This document shows, piece after piece, positions 25,850 through 34,145 of a DNA stretch of 64,000 nucleotides (position 1 is its first letter; each line of letters begins with the position of its first letter). The notes beneath the pieces were generated by a model. The model was given only the letters and a program-made list of their open reading frames with translations. It was not told the origin of the DNA and made no database searches. Position numbers and translations under genes: made by a program. The stretch lies in NCBI RefSeq assembly GCF_021789175.1, contig NZ_CP084560.1, positions 248,001 to 312,000 on the forward strand. Reading direction: 5' to 3'. This DNA comes from Arthrobacter sp. FW306-2-2C-D06B (GTDB taxonomy: Bacteria; Actinomycetota; Actinomycetes; Actinomycetales; Micrococcaceae).

Positions 25850-26533
25850 ATGTTTGAACATAAGGCCCAGCCCGGCTGGGTGGCCGTCGAGGAATACTTG
25901 TCCACCGCCGTCGTCCGCCCGAACGCAGCGCTCAAACACGCGGTGCAGTCCGCCCTCGACGCCGGGATGCCGCCTATCGAAGTGGCGCCCAACGCCGGCA
26001 AGCTGCTCAAGATGCTGGTGCAGCTATCGGGTGCGCGGCGCGTGCTGGAAGTCGGTACCTTGGCCGGCTTCAGCGCGATCTGGATGGCCCAGGGACTGCC
26101 CGACGACGGCCGCCTGGTCACGTGCGAATACCTCCCGAAACACGCTGAAATCGCCCGGGTGAACGTGGACATGGCCGGGATCGGCCACAAAGTAGACATC
26201 CGGGTCGGCCCCGCGTTGGAGACCCTTGCGGAGCTTGCCGAAGATCCCGAGCGGGACGGCCCGTTCGACTTCGTCTTCATCGACGCCGACAAGGAGAACG
26301 ATTCCAACTACCTCGACTGGGCCATCCGGCTCGGGCGGCCGGGCACCGTGATCGTGATGGACAACGTCATCTGGGAGGGTGCCATCCTGGATCCTTCCAT
26401 GGACGAGGTGAACGCTCCAGGCATCGTGGGGGCACTGGAGATGATGGGCAAGGATCCGCGACTCGACGCAACGGCAATCCAAACTGTTGGATCCAAGGGA
26501 TGGGACGGGTTCGCGATAGCGCGGGTGGTGTGA
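25850..26533 (+). CDS. SAM-dependent O-methyltransferase (family 3)
   Basis: The 227-aa protein carries the SAM-binding segment RRVLEVGTLAGFSAIWMAQGLP (about residues 63-84), the acidic loop LVTCEYLPKHAEIAR, FDFVFIDADKENDSNYLDWAI and GTVIVMDNVIWEGAIL. These are the signatures of the metal-dependent caffeoyl-CoA-type O-methyltransferase family. The substrate is unknown. A GTG 24 bases upstream is an alternative start. Confidence 0.9.
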   Translation: MFEHKAQPGWVAVEEYLSTAVVRPNAALKHAVQSALDAGMPPIEVAPNAGKLLKMLVQLSGARRVLEVGTLAGFSAIWMAQGLPDDGRLVTCEYLPKHAEIARVNVDMAGIGHKVDIRVGPALETLAELAEDPERDGPFDFVFIDADKENDSNYLDWAIRLGRPGTVIVMDNVIWEGAILDPSMDEVNAPGIVGALEMMGKDPRLDATAIQTVGSKGWDGFAIARVV

Positions 26534-26548
26534 CGCTAGGCTGAGCGA

Positions 26549-27052
26549 ATGGAATTTACCCTCCGCCGGGCAACGGTGGACGACGCCGAGCCGCTGACCC
26601 GCATGCATGTGGCTGCCTGGCGGGAAAGCTATGGGCACCTCTTGCCGGAGGAGTTCTTCGCTCTCCATGAGGCCACCATCAACACGCGGATCGAGAGGCA
26701 GCGGGAAGCCTTGGCGGGCTCGTACAAGCCGATGCTCGCCCACGACGCCGACGGTGCCCTGGTGGGCATCGCCTTCGCCCGCGAGGCACCGGATGAGGAC
26801 CGGCCGTGCGAACTGCAACTGCAGGTGATCTATACGTTGCGTCGCGTGCACGGTTTGGGCGTGGGGCAAGCATTGGTCGACGCCGTGATCGGCAACTCTG
26901 CCGCCTTTCTTTGGGTGCTTGAAGACAACCCGCGGGCCCAGGCTTTCTATCGCAAGAACGGCTTCCGGGCCGACGGAACGCGTCAGCTCCTGCCGCCGGA
27001 ATGGCACGAACTACCGGAAATCCGGATGGTGCGTGCCGCCGTCGGGGGCTGA
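26549..27052 (+). CDS. GNAT-family N-acetyltransferase
   Basis: The 167-aa GNAT protein has the acetyl-CoA-binding segment YTLRRVHGLGVGQALVDAVI near residues 95-113 and FLWVLEDNPRAQAFYRKNGFRADGTRQ in motif B. It starts 15 bp after the methyltransferase stop, so the two may be co-transcribed. Its last nine codons, including the stop, are the first unit of a four-copy 34-bp tandem repeat. Confidence 0.9.
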   Translation: MEFTLRRATVDDAEPLTRMHVAAWRESYGHLLPEEFFALHEATINTRIERQREALAGSYKPMLAHDADGALVGIAFAREAPDEDRPCELQLQVIYTLRRVHGLGVGQALVDAVIGNSAAFLWVLEDNPRAQAFYRKNGFRADGTRQLLPPEWHELPEIRMVRAAVGG

Positions 27053-27160
27053 CCGCAAGATGGTGCGTGCCGCCGTCGGGGGCTGACCGCAAGATGGTGC
27101 GTGCCGCCGTCGGGGGCTGACCGCAAGATGGTGCGTGCCGCCGTCGGGGGCTGACCGCAA
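27025..27160. repeat. Four perfect copies of a 34-bp tandem repeat
   Basis: Units are 27025-27058, 27059-27092, 27093-27126 and 27127-27160 and are identical. Unit 1 encodes the last residues of the GNAT protein (MVRAAVGG) and its stop. Each further unit recreates the same mini-frame from ATG to TGA. There are no spacers, so it is not a CRISPR. It looks like a recent slippage expansion of the gene's 3' end. Confidence 0.95.
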
Positions 27161-27210
27161 GGCGGCGGCGTCAACTAGGGTTGAAGCATGACCGGAAGAA
27201 GGCGGCTGTA

Positions 27211-28113
27211 GTGGCGAAGCGTGGCAAGGGCAGGGGCGCCGGGCACGCTGCCGGAGTCATCGAGGTGCCCGCGGGCACGAAGCCGAACGGACCCGTTGAG
27301 GGCGTCTACTACATCGACACCGGCGACTGCGAACTCGTTGCCGACCCGGACAACTCCAACGGCTGGCTCCTGAAGATCAACGGCGTCATGAGCTCGCACA
27401 TCGATGTGGCAGAGCCGTTGTTCCTGGACTTCGAGTACATGCGCTGGATAGCGGCCCTCGTGGAATCCAAATGGCCGCCCGAGTCCAAGCCAAAGCTTCG
27501 TGCCCTGCATCTTGGCGGTGGCGCATGTTCCCTCGCCCGGTACTTCCACGCAGCCTATCCGGACGCGCGCCAAGTGGTGGTGGAGCTCGACGGCAAGCTG
27601 GCCGAATACGTCCGCGGCTGGTTCGATCTCCCCAAAGCCCCGCTGCTGCGAATCCGCGTGGGCGAAGCAAGGGAAGTCACGGAAGGCCTCACTCCGGACA
27701 CCCGCGACCTCATCATCCGGGACGTCTTTTCCGGCGCCCTCACTCCGAGGGCGCTCACCACCCGCGAATTCAACGATCAGGCGTCGAGGGTGCTGGCCCC
27801 GGGTGGCCTCTACGTGGTGAATTCCGGAGATGCCCCGGACCTCAAGAACGCCCGCGAGGACGCCGCCACCATCGCAGACACCTTCGCGCACACCATGATC
27901 ATTGCCGACCCCGCGATGCTCAAGGGGCGGCGGTACGGGAACATGATCATGGCCGGCAGCCACGAGCCCTTCGGCGACGATCCCCAACTTGCCCGGAAGC
28001 TGCTCGGCGGAGCGGTGCCTGCGCATATCTGGAACGATGCCAAGGTCCGTGCTTTCGCCGTCGGCGCCCAGATCCGGCACGATCCTCAGCCGGCCGCATC
28101 GACTGCTGAGTAA
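27211..28113 (+). CDS. Spermidine synthase-like methyltransferase-fold protein
   Basis: The 300-aa protein has the polyamine-synthase Rossmann core: LRALHLGGGACSLARYFHAAYPDARQVVVELD (about residues 95-126) and DLIIRDVFSGALTPRALTTREF. The HLGGGA-type loop binds the aminopropyl donor in true spermidine synthases, but this group of stand-alone actinobacterial proteins has unproven activity. GTG at 27211 follows AAGGCGG, while a TTG at 27181 would add ten basic residues. The stop lies inside a palindrome repeat. Confidence 0.8.
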   Translation: MAKRGKGRGAGHAAGVIEVPAGTKPNGPVEGVYYIDTGDCELVADPDNSNGWLLKINGVMSSHIDVAEPLFLDFEYMRWIAALVESKWPPESKPKLRALHLGGGACSLARYFHAAYPDARQVVVELDGKLAEYVRGWFDLPKAPLLRIRVGEAREVTEGLTPDTRDLIIRDVFSGALTPRALTTREFNDQASRVLAPGGLYVVNSGDAPDLKNAREDAATIADTFAHTMIIADPAMLKGRRYGNMIMAGSHEPFGDDPQLARKLLGGAVPAHIWNDAKVRAFAVGAQIRHDPQPAASTAE

Positions 28114-28158
28114 CTGCCGTTTTGGGCGCCCAAAACGACAGTTACTCAGCAATCGATG
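28097..28158. repeat. Intergenic palindrome family, copy 3 (short core, extended arms)
   Basis: The 31-nt arms meet at GGC|GCC (28127/28128). Inside are TAACTGCCGTTTTGGGC and its mirror. The element contains the stop codon of the spermidine-synthase-like gene and ends 5 bp before the stop of the convergent LysR gene. It is closely related to copy 1. Confidence 0.88.
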
Positions 28159-28162
28159 TTCC

Positions 28163-29059
28163 TCAGCGGCGCGCCAACAGCAACTCGCGGTGGGCGGCCG
28201 TCTCCTCTTGCAGGGCGTGCACGACGGCGGCGACGGCGGGGCGGCGCATCGAGTCGGGCCGCAGGACCATCCAGTAGGGGAGCAGCTCCGCGAAATCCGA
28301 GGGGAGGAGCCGTACGAGGTCCGGGTGCCGGTCCGCCATGAAGCATGGCAGGAAGCCGATACCGGCCCCGGCGCGCGTCGCCTCGACGTGGACGAAGACG
28401 TTGGTGGAGCTCAAGCCGTCGCGCATGGAGGGGACCAGCCGGCGAGGGGCATCGAGATCGTCCACTTGCAGCATGGAGTCCACGAAATAGACCAGCTGAT
28501 GCCGCGTCAGCTCTTCGACGGTGACGGGCACGCCGTGAAAAGCCAGGTACTCGCGCGAGGCATACATTCCCAGCATGTACTCGCCCAGCAGCACAGCCTC
28601 GGCCCGGTGCACCTGGGGTTCGCCCACCACCACCTCGAGGTCCAGGCCGGAACGCTGCTGGAGCGCCCGGCGGGTCACGGTGATGATCTCCACGGTGAGG
28701 CCGGGATGCGATCGCCGCAAGCGCGCCACGGCCGGTGCCGCGATGTATGCGCTGAAACCATCAGTTGCGGTCATGCGTACGACGCCGGCAATGGGGTCCG
28801 GCGCGCGGTCGTCCGGTCCCAGCGTGCCCACCGCTGCTTCGATCCGCTCTGCCACGCCCGCGGCCTCGGCTCCGAGCTCCGTGACTTCCCAGCCGCCTGC
28901 CGCCCGCGCGAGTACCCGGCCGCCGAGCGCCTTCTCGAGCGCGGCGATCCTGCGGGAGACAGTGGTGTGGTTCAGTCCCAAGGCTTGGGCCGCCGTCGTG
29001 AACTTACCTGAGCGCGATACCGCGAGGAGGACCAGGAGATCGTCGGGATTCGGATTCAT
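28163..29059 (-). CDS. LysR-family regulator of the hydroxybutyrate module
   Basis: The 298-aa protein has the N-terminal LysR helix-turn-helix (SGKFTTAAQALGLNHTTVSRRIAALEKALGG, about residues 16-46) and a substrate-binding-like effector domain. It is divergent from the MHS transporter gene with a 129-bp gap containing a dyad at 29103-29120. It is therefore the likely activator of the transporter and dehydrogenase genes. Confidence 0.9.
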   Translation of the reverse strand: MNPNPDDLLVLLAVSRSGKFTTAAQALGLNHTTVSRRIAALEKALGGRVLARAAGGWEVTELGAEAAGVAERIEAAVGTLGPDDRAPDPIAGVVRMTATDGFSAYIAAPAVARLRRSHPGLTVEIITVTRRALQQRSGLDLEVVVGEPQVHRAEAVLLGEYMLGMYASREYLAFHGVPVTVEELTRHQLVYFVDSMLQVDDLDAPRRLVPSMRDGLSSTNVFVHVEATRAGAGIGFLPCFMADRHPDLVRLLPSDFAELLPYWMVLRPDSMRRPAVAAVVHALQEETAAHRELLLARR

Positions 29060-29102
29060 ATCTGCAATTCTGCACACACTTAGTGCCATTTTGGTTATTG
29101 AA

Positions 29103-29120
29103 GCCGCAGTAATGTGCGGC
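29103..29120. promoter_or_regulatory. Dyad in the LysR/MHS divergent region
   Basis: GCCGCA and TGCGGC are perfect inverted arms around six bases, a size that fits a LysR recognition site. Two weaker dyads follow closer to the transporter: GTTGTG-GAT-CACAAC and AGTGT-GG-ACACT. Which one the regulator binds cannot be told. Confidence 0.45.
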
Positions 29121-29188
29121 AATACTCATTGGAGCATTTCGTGTTGTGGATCACAACGCGTGTCAGTGTGGACACTAAGGAGATGGAC

Positions 29189-30568
29189 ATGAGCGTAGGA
29201 CAACGCTCCGCAGCAGGCGCGGCCGCGACCGGTAAAGGCGCAGGCCTCAAGAAGATCGTCGCCGCCTCGATGGTAGGCACCGTGGTGGAATGGTACGAAT
29301 TCTTCCTCTACGCCACCGCCGCAACGCTGGTTTTCGGCAAGTATTTCTTCCCGCCCACCGGCAACGACCTTGACGGCATCATCCAGGCGTTCCTGACATA
29401 CGCGGTGGGCTTCGTGGCCCGGCCCCTGGGCGGCATCGTCTTCGGCCAGATCGGCGACAGGCTCGGCCGCAAACCCACGCTGCAGCTCACCATCGTGATT
29501 GTCGGCGTGTCCACGTTCCTCATGGGCTGCCTCCCCGGCTTCGCCGACCTCGGATACTGGGCGCCGGCCATGCTCGTGGCGCTCCGCTTCATCCAAGGCT
29601 TCGCACTGGGTGGCGAATGGGGTGGCGCGGTGCTGCTGGTGGCGGAACACAGCCCCAAGGAGTCCCGCGGATTCTGGTCAAGCTGGCCGCAGGCCGCGGT
29701 TCCCGTCGGCAACCTCCTCGCCACCCTGGTCCTCTTCATCATGTCCACCACCCTCAGTAGCGCAGCCTTCCTGGGCTGGGGATGGCGTGTGGCGTTCTGG
29801 CTCTCCGCGGTGATCGTCTTTGTGGGCTACTACATCCGCACCCACGTGACCGAGGCGCCGATCTTCCTTGAGGCAAAGGCCCAGGTGGAGAAGGAACAAG
29901 CCATCAGCTACGGAATCGGCGAAGTCATCCGCAAATACCCCAACGGCATCCTGCAGGCCATGGGACTGAGGCTCGCCGAGAACATCATGTACTACCTCGT
30001 GGTGAGCTTCTCCATCGTGTACCTCAAGAGCGTGGACAAGTACGACACCTCCTCCTTGCTTCTCGCCCTGCTGATCGCACACGTTGTCCATTTCGTCGTC
30101 ATCCCGCAGATCGGCCGGCTGGCAGACAACTGGGGACGCAAGCCGGTTTACCTGATCGGTGCCATCAGCGGTGCGACGTGGCCGTTCTTCGCCTTCCCCA
30201 TGTTCGATACCAAGAACCCCGTGGTGATCGTTGCCGCCGTGACCATCGGGCTCTGCCTGCATGCCTTCATGTACGCAGGGCAGCCGGCCATCATGACCGA
30301 GCTCTTCCCCACCCGCATGCGCTACTCGGGCGTCTCCCTCGGCTCGCAGGTCACCTCGATCTTCGCCGGTTCCCTGGCTCCGCTCCTGGCGACGCAGTGG
30401 CTCAAGGACACCGGATCCTGGATGCCCACCGCCATCTACCTGGTGATCTCCTGCGCCATCACCGCCGTCGTCGTCTTGACGCTCAAGGAGACCCGAGGAG
30501 TGGCGCTGGAAGACGTTGACAAGGCCGACGCCGTTCGCCACGGCCTCCCCATGGCGGCCCGCGCATGA
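29189..30568 (+). CDS. MHS-family (MFS) metabolite:proton symporter
   Basis: The 459-aa, 12-helix transporter has the MHS N-terminus AASMVGTVVEWYEFFLYATAA, the loop 2-3 motif GQIGDRLGRKPTL and FALGGEWGGAVLLVAEHSP. The start at 29189 is 6 nt after AAGGAG; the ATG two codons earlier has no spacing. Members import carboxylates such as citrate, ketoglutarate, shikimate or hydroxy acids. The next gene encodes a 3-hydroxybutyrate-type dehydrogenase (overlap 4 bases), which suggests 3-hydroxybutyrate as substrate by inference. Confidence 0.92.
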   Translation: MSVGQRSAAGAAATGKGAGLKKIVAASMVGTVVEWYEFFLYATAATLVFGKYFFPPTGNDLDGIIQAFLTYAVGFVARPLGGIVFGQIGDRLGRKPTLQLTIVIVGVSTFLMGCLPGFADLGYWAPAMLVALRFIQGFALGGEWGGAVLLVAEHSPKESRGFWSSWPQAAVPVGNLLATLVLFIMSTTLSSAAFLGWGWRVAFWLSAVIVFVGYYIRTHVTEAPIFLEAKAQVEKEQAISYGIGEVIRKYPNGILQAMGLRLAENIMYYLVVSFSIVYLKSVDKYDTSSLLLALLIAHVVHFVVIPQIGRLADNWGRKPVYLIGAISGATWPFFAFPMFDTKNPVVIVAAVTIGLCLHAFMYAGQPAIMTELFPTRMRYSGVSLGSQVTSIFAGSLAPLLATQWLKDTGSWMPTAIYLVISCAITAVVVLTLKETRGVALEDVDKADAVRHGLPMAARA

Positions 30569-31308
30569 GCCTGGAGGGCCGCAAGGCCCTGGTCACAGGC
30601 GGGGCGGGCGGCATAGGGGCAGCATGCGCCACGGCCCTCGTTGCGCGGGGCGCGAAGGTTGTGGTGGCCGACGTCGATGCCGCCGGAGCCGCGGCGCTCG
30701 CCGACAAGCTGGGTGGCACCGCCTGGGCCGTCGACCTGCTCGACACTGAGGCCCTGGCGGGGCTCAGCCTGGATTGCGACATCCTCGTGAACAATGCCGG
30801 CATCCAGAAGGTTGCCCCCATCGAAGAATTCGAACCGGCAGACTTCCGCCGCATCCTGACCCTCATGCTCGAAGCCCCTTTCCTCCTCATCCGGGCCGCA
30901 CTCCCGCACATGTATGCCAATGGATTCGGCCGGATCATCAACATTTCCTCGGTCCATGGGCTGCGGGCGTCGGCTTTCAAGAGCGCGTATGTCTCGGCCA
31001 AGCACGGGCTCGAGGGGCTCAGCAAAGTGACGGCCCTTGAGGGCGGCCAGCACGGGGTGACCTCCAACTGCATCAATCCGGGGTACGTGCGTACGCCGCT
31101 CGTCGAGAAGCAGATCGCGGACCAGGCACTGCTGCACGGCATCCCCGAATCGGAGGTCCTGGCGAAGGTCATGCTGACGGAGTCTGCGGTGAAGCGCCTC
31201 GTGGAACCGGAGGAAGTAGCGTCGCTGGCCGCGTGGATAGCGTCCGACGACGCCGGCATGGTCACCGGGGCCAGCTACACGATGGACGGGGGCTGGTCCG
31301 CCCGCTGA
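30565..31308 (+). CDS. Short-chain dehydrogenase, probable 3-hydroxybutyrate dehydrogenase
   Basis: The 247-aa SDR has the cofactor loop TGGAGGIGAACATALVARG (about residues 11-29), NNAGIQ, the catalytic serine in NISSVHG and the YVSAKHG tyrosine-lysine pair. The acidic residue at the end of strand 2 (VVVADVD) favours NAD. The NAGIQKVAPIEEF and HGLRASAFKSAYVSAKHGLEGL stretches fit bacterial D-3-hydroxybutyrate dehydrogenases, which oxidise the substrate to acetoacetate. It is coupled to the transporter gene. Confidence 0.85.
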   Translation: MSLEGRKALVTGGAGGIGAACATALVARGAKVVVADVDAAGAAALADKLGGTAWAVDLLDTEALAGLSLDCDILVNNAGIQKVAPIEEFEPADFRRILTLMLEAPFLLIRAALPHMYANGFGRIINISSVHGLRASAFKSAYVSAKHGLEGLSKVTALEGGQHGVTSNCINPGYVRTPLVEKQIADQALLHGIPESEVLAKVMLTESAVKRLVEPEEVASLAAWIASDDAGMVTGASYTMDGGWSAR

Positions 31309-31354
31309 CCACGCCCCTCGATGTCGTAGGCTGGTGCCCACGAGGGGAGCGAAT

Positions 31355-32497
31355 ATGGGTCTCGATCCGGCCAGCTTGAAGATAGCTCTGGGCATTGTCG
31401 CGCTGACGCTCTGCCTGCTGTTTTTCGGATCGTTCCGCCGGACCCGCTCCTCGTATAGCGGGTGGTGGTGCCTCGCCCTCGTTTTCCTGCTCTCGGGAAA
31501 CATGGCGTACCTGCTCACCGGGACTTCCCAGCAAATCTGGGCCGGTCCCCTCGGCAACGCTTTGCTGGTGGCCGGGGCGTTCAGTGTGTGGGCGGGCTCG
31601 CGTTCCCTGCGCTTGCTTCCGACGCCGCGATGGCCGCTCCTCGCCGGGCCCGTCGCCACGGCTGTGGCCGCCGCGCTGGAGAGTCCGGCCACCAACGCAT
31701 GGTCCGGCGGCCTGGTGTATTTGGCCATGATGTCCTTGGGCATGGGTTTGGCAACAGTTGAACTTTGGCGTTTGAAGCCCAGCGTTTCACAGGCCCACCG
31801 CTCCTTGGCGCTCGCCGCAGGAGTGCTGGCGTCGTTCTTTTTCTGCCGGGGGATCGCCTACGTCGCGGAGGGACCCGACGGTCCGGATTTCGGTACCTAT
31901 CTCAGCTCAGCAACCACCAGTGTGGTCACCATCGTCCTTCTTGTCACCGTGTCCTTCAGTATGACTGCGCTGAGTAACGAGCAGCTCATCAACGGGCTCA
32001 ACGAACGCGCCACCCGCGACGGCCTGACGGGTCTCCTCAACCGCACCGCCTTCATGGAGCTGGCCACCCAGGAAATCGGCAGGCTGCACTCCGTGGGATC
32101 GATCTCCACCTTGATCCTCGCCGACCTTGACCATTTCAAGGCGCTCAACGACAGTCATGGCCACGCCGCCGGTGACACCGCCATCCAGGCCTTCGCCGCC
32201 GCCTGTCAGGCCTCGGTCCGTCACACAGACTTGGTCGGGAGGTATGGCGGAGAGGAATTCACCATCCTGCTTCCCGGGGCCGGTCTCGAGAGTGCAGAAA
32301 TCATTGCCAACGAAATCAGCCGTCGTTTGGCCTCGGCAGAAGCCCCGGACGGCGTCACTTTCCCCACGGTGAGCTATGGCATCGCCCCCAGCGCCCTCGC
32401 CAATGCCGACGTTGCCCACATGATCGTGGCCGCCGACAAAGCCCTGTACGAGGCCAAGGCCCTTGGGCGGAACCGCGCGGTCTGCGCAACTGCTTAG
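31355..32497 (+). CDS. Diguanylate cyclase (membrane GGDEF protein)
   Basis: The 380-aa protein has about six hydrophobic helices in its first 200 residues and a C-terminal GGDEF domain. The active-site signature is RYGGEEFTILLPGAG and the substrate-binding stretch is LILADLDHFKALNDSHGHAAGD. GGEEF is a catalytically competent form, so the protein should make cyclic di-GMP in response to a membrane-associated cue. No I-site RxxD is evident just before the signature. The gene stands alone. Confidence 0.9.
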   Translation: MGLDPASLKIALGIVALTLCLLFFGSFRRTRSSYSGWWCLALVFLLSGNMAYLLTGTSQQIWAGPLGNALLVAGAFSVWAGSRSLRLLPTPRWPLLAGPVATAVAAALESPATNAWSGGLVYLAMMSLGMGLATVELWRLKPSVSQAHRSLALAAGVLASFFFCRGIAYVAEGPDGPDFGTYLSSATTSVVTIVLLVTVSFSMTALSNEQLINGLNERATRDGLTGLLNRTAFMELATQEIGRLHSVGSISTLILADLDHFKALNDSHGHAAGDTAIQAFAAACQASVRHTDLVGRYGGEEFTILLPGAGLESAEIIANEISRRLASAEAPDGVTFPTVSYGIAPSALANADVAHMIVAADKALYEAKALGRNRAVCATA

Positions 32498-32581
32498 CTA
32501 CGGCATCCGCCGTCGTGCGCTAACTCCCGCACCGCAGAGCCGATCCCGCAGCGTTCGGAACAGCCCGCCAAAACAATCTGC

Positions 32582-32593
32582 TTAAACGCTTGA
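32582..32593. promoter_or_regulatory. LacI-type operator 1 of the fructan operon
   Basis: TTAAACGCTTGA has the ANCGNT core of LacI/GalR operators. It overlaps the -35 region of the promoter at 32590-32618 and is 45 bp centre-to-centre from operator 2, about four helical turns. Confidence 0.6.
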
Positions 32594-32618
32594 TCATGGA
32601 TGTGACCTCGGTTACGCT
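32590..32618 (+). promoter_or_regulatory. Promoter of the GH32/ABC operon
   Basis: TTGATC (32590-32595) and TACGCT (32613-32618) are separated by 17 bp, a good sigma-70-type match about 45 bp before the GH32 start codon. It is bracketed by the two LacI-type boxes. Confidence 0.55.
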
Positions 32619-32626
32619 TGCAGTGA

Positions 32627-32638
32627 TCAAACGCTTTA
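32627..32638. promoter_or_regulatory. LacI-type operator 2 of the fructan operon
   Basis: TCAAACGCTTTA shares AAACGCTT with operator 1 and lies just after the predicted -10, where repressor binding would block transcription. The two boxes could be looped together by a LacI-family tetramer, or be bound separately by the regulator at 37348. Confidence 0.6.
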
Positions 32639-32660
32639 GCAGAAATGGACATCAACGCCG

Positions 32661-34097
32661 ATGACTTACTCAGTCTTCTTCCAACCCACCGATGGATGGG
32701 TCGGAGACGTGATCCCGTTCCAGAAGGACGGGGAGTTTTGGCTTTTCTATCTGCACGAGGTGCGGAACGACCCGAAGCCGGGAACGTCCTGGAATCTTGT
32801 GACCACCAAGGACCTCACGCGGTTCGAGGACCACGGAGTGTCGCTGCGTCACGGCGGGGAGGGCGAGGCCGACTTCAACGCATACACAGGCAGCGTCGTC
32901 TGCGACGCGTCCGGAGCACACCACCTGTTCTACACCGGACAGAATCCCCGGCACCTCGGCTCCGACGGGGCCCCGCTGCAACTCGTCATGCACGCCACGA
33001 GCACGGATGGAATGCTGACGTGGGTCAAGCATCCGGAACTGACCTTCGGCGCCCCGGCAGGCTACGAATCCGGCGACTGGCGCGATCCGTTCGTGTTCAA
33101 GGACGAGGCAAGCGGTTTGTGGCGGATGCTGTTGGCCGCGCGGCACGCGGATGGTCCGGACCGCCGTCGCGGTGTGATCGCCCAATGCCTCTCCACGGAC
33201 CTGATGCATTGGGAGCACGCCGAGCCGTTCTGGGATCCCCGCCGGTACATCACGCACGAATGCCCGGACGTTTTCGCCTGGGGGGACTGGTGGTATCTGG
33301 TCTATTCGGAATTCTCCGAGTCCTTCACCACGCGCTACCGCATGGCGAAAAGTCCCGATGGGCCATGGATCGTGCCGGTGCGGGACACCGTTGACGGCCG
33401 CGCCTTCTATGCCTCGAAGACGGCCGAGCGGGATGGCCGCCGGTTCTTCTTCGGCTGGATCGCCAGCAAGGAGGACAAACGCGACGACGGCGCCTGGCAG
33501 TGGGCGGGCACGATGTCCGTCCTCGAGGCCCGCCAGAACGACGACGGCACCCTCGCGTTTTCCTTTGCCGACGAGCTTGTCGAGAGCTTCTGGGACGAGA
33601 TCCCGGTAACCTTCGGCAGCGCCCTTCCGAAGGCGCTGCATGCTCCCGACGGATACTCGGCCTTGGTGTCCGATGAGGTCCTCCCGCGGCAGTTCTACGC
33701 GCGGGCGGTGCTGCAGATAGAACCCGATACCACCGAATGCGGCCTGCTGCTCCGCTCAAGCCCGGACGGAGACGAGTCCTACGTCATCCGCCTGGAACCG
33801 AAGCGCGGACGCATGGTGTTCGACCGATGGCCCCGTCAGATCAACGGCGACGCGCAATGGCACGTCTCGGGGGATGTCCCCTTCGAGATCGAGCTGGAAC
33901 GCCCCTGTGAGCTCGTCCCCGGGGAACACATCCTCGAACTTGTCGTGGACGGGGACCTTTGTGTCGCCGTCGTCGACCGGCAGGTCGCCTTGAGCACCAG
34001 GATCTACGGGCTACCGGACGGTCGGATCGGCGTTTTCGCCGGTGAAGGTTCCATTACCCTCACTGACCTTGAGATACGTAAGCGCACAGACAACTAA
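32661..34097 (+). CDS. Glycoside hydrolase family 32 enzyme (fructan/sucrose hydrolase)
   Basis: The 478-aa GH32 protein has the five-bladed catalytic domain and a C-terminal sandwich. The nucleophile is Asp16 (GWVGDVIPF), the transition-state stabiliser is in WRDPF (residues 140-144), and the acid/base is Glu200 in the EC motif (THECPDVF). There is no signal peptide, so it acts inside the cell on imported fructo-oligosaccharides or sucrose. It leads an operon with a binding protein and two permeases. Specificity between levan-, inulin- and sucrose-type substrates is not resolvable here. Confidence 0.92.
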   Translation: MTYSVFFQPTDGWVGDVIPFQKDGEFWLFYLHEVRNDPKPGTSWNLVTTKDLTRFEDHGVSLRHGGEGEADFNAYTGSVVCDASGAHHLFYTGQNPRHLGSDGAPLQLVMHATSTDGMLTWVKHPELTFGAPAGYESGDWRDPFVFKDEASGLWRMLLAARHADGPDRRRGVIAQCLSTDLMHWEHAEPFWDPRRYITHECPDVFAWGDWWYLVYSEFSESFTTRYRMAKSPDGPWIVPVRDTVDGRAFYASKTAERDGRRFFFGWIASKEDKRDDGAWQWAGTMSVLEARQNDDGTLAFSFADELVESFWDEIPVTFGSALPKALHAPDGYSALVSDEVLPRQFYARAVLQIEPDTTECGLLLRSSPDGDESYVIRLEPKRGRMVFDRWPRQINGDAQWHVSGDVPFEIELERPCELVPGEHILELVVDGDLCVAVVDRQVALSTRIYGLPDGRIGVFAGEGSITLTDLEIRKRTDN

Positions 34098-34145
34098 ATA
34101 CCCAGCGCCAAACCCCCCCCGTTCAAATCAAAGGAGATTTTCCCC

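Noticed and set aside
27025..27160. Possible CRISPR array
   Set aside because: The four 34-bp units are head-to-tail without spacers and include the end of a coding gene; no cas genes are present.
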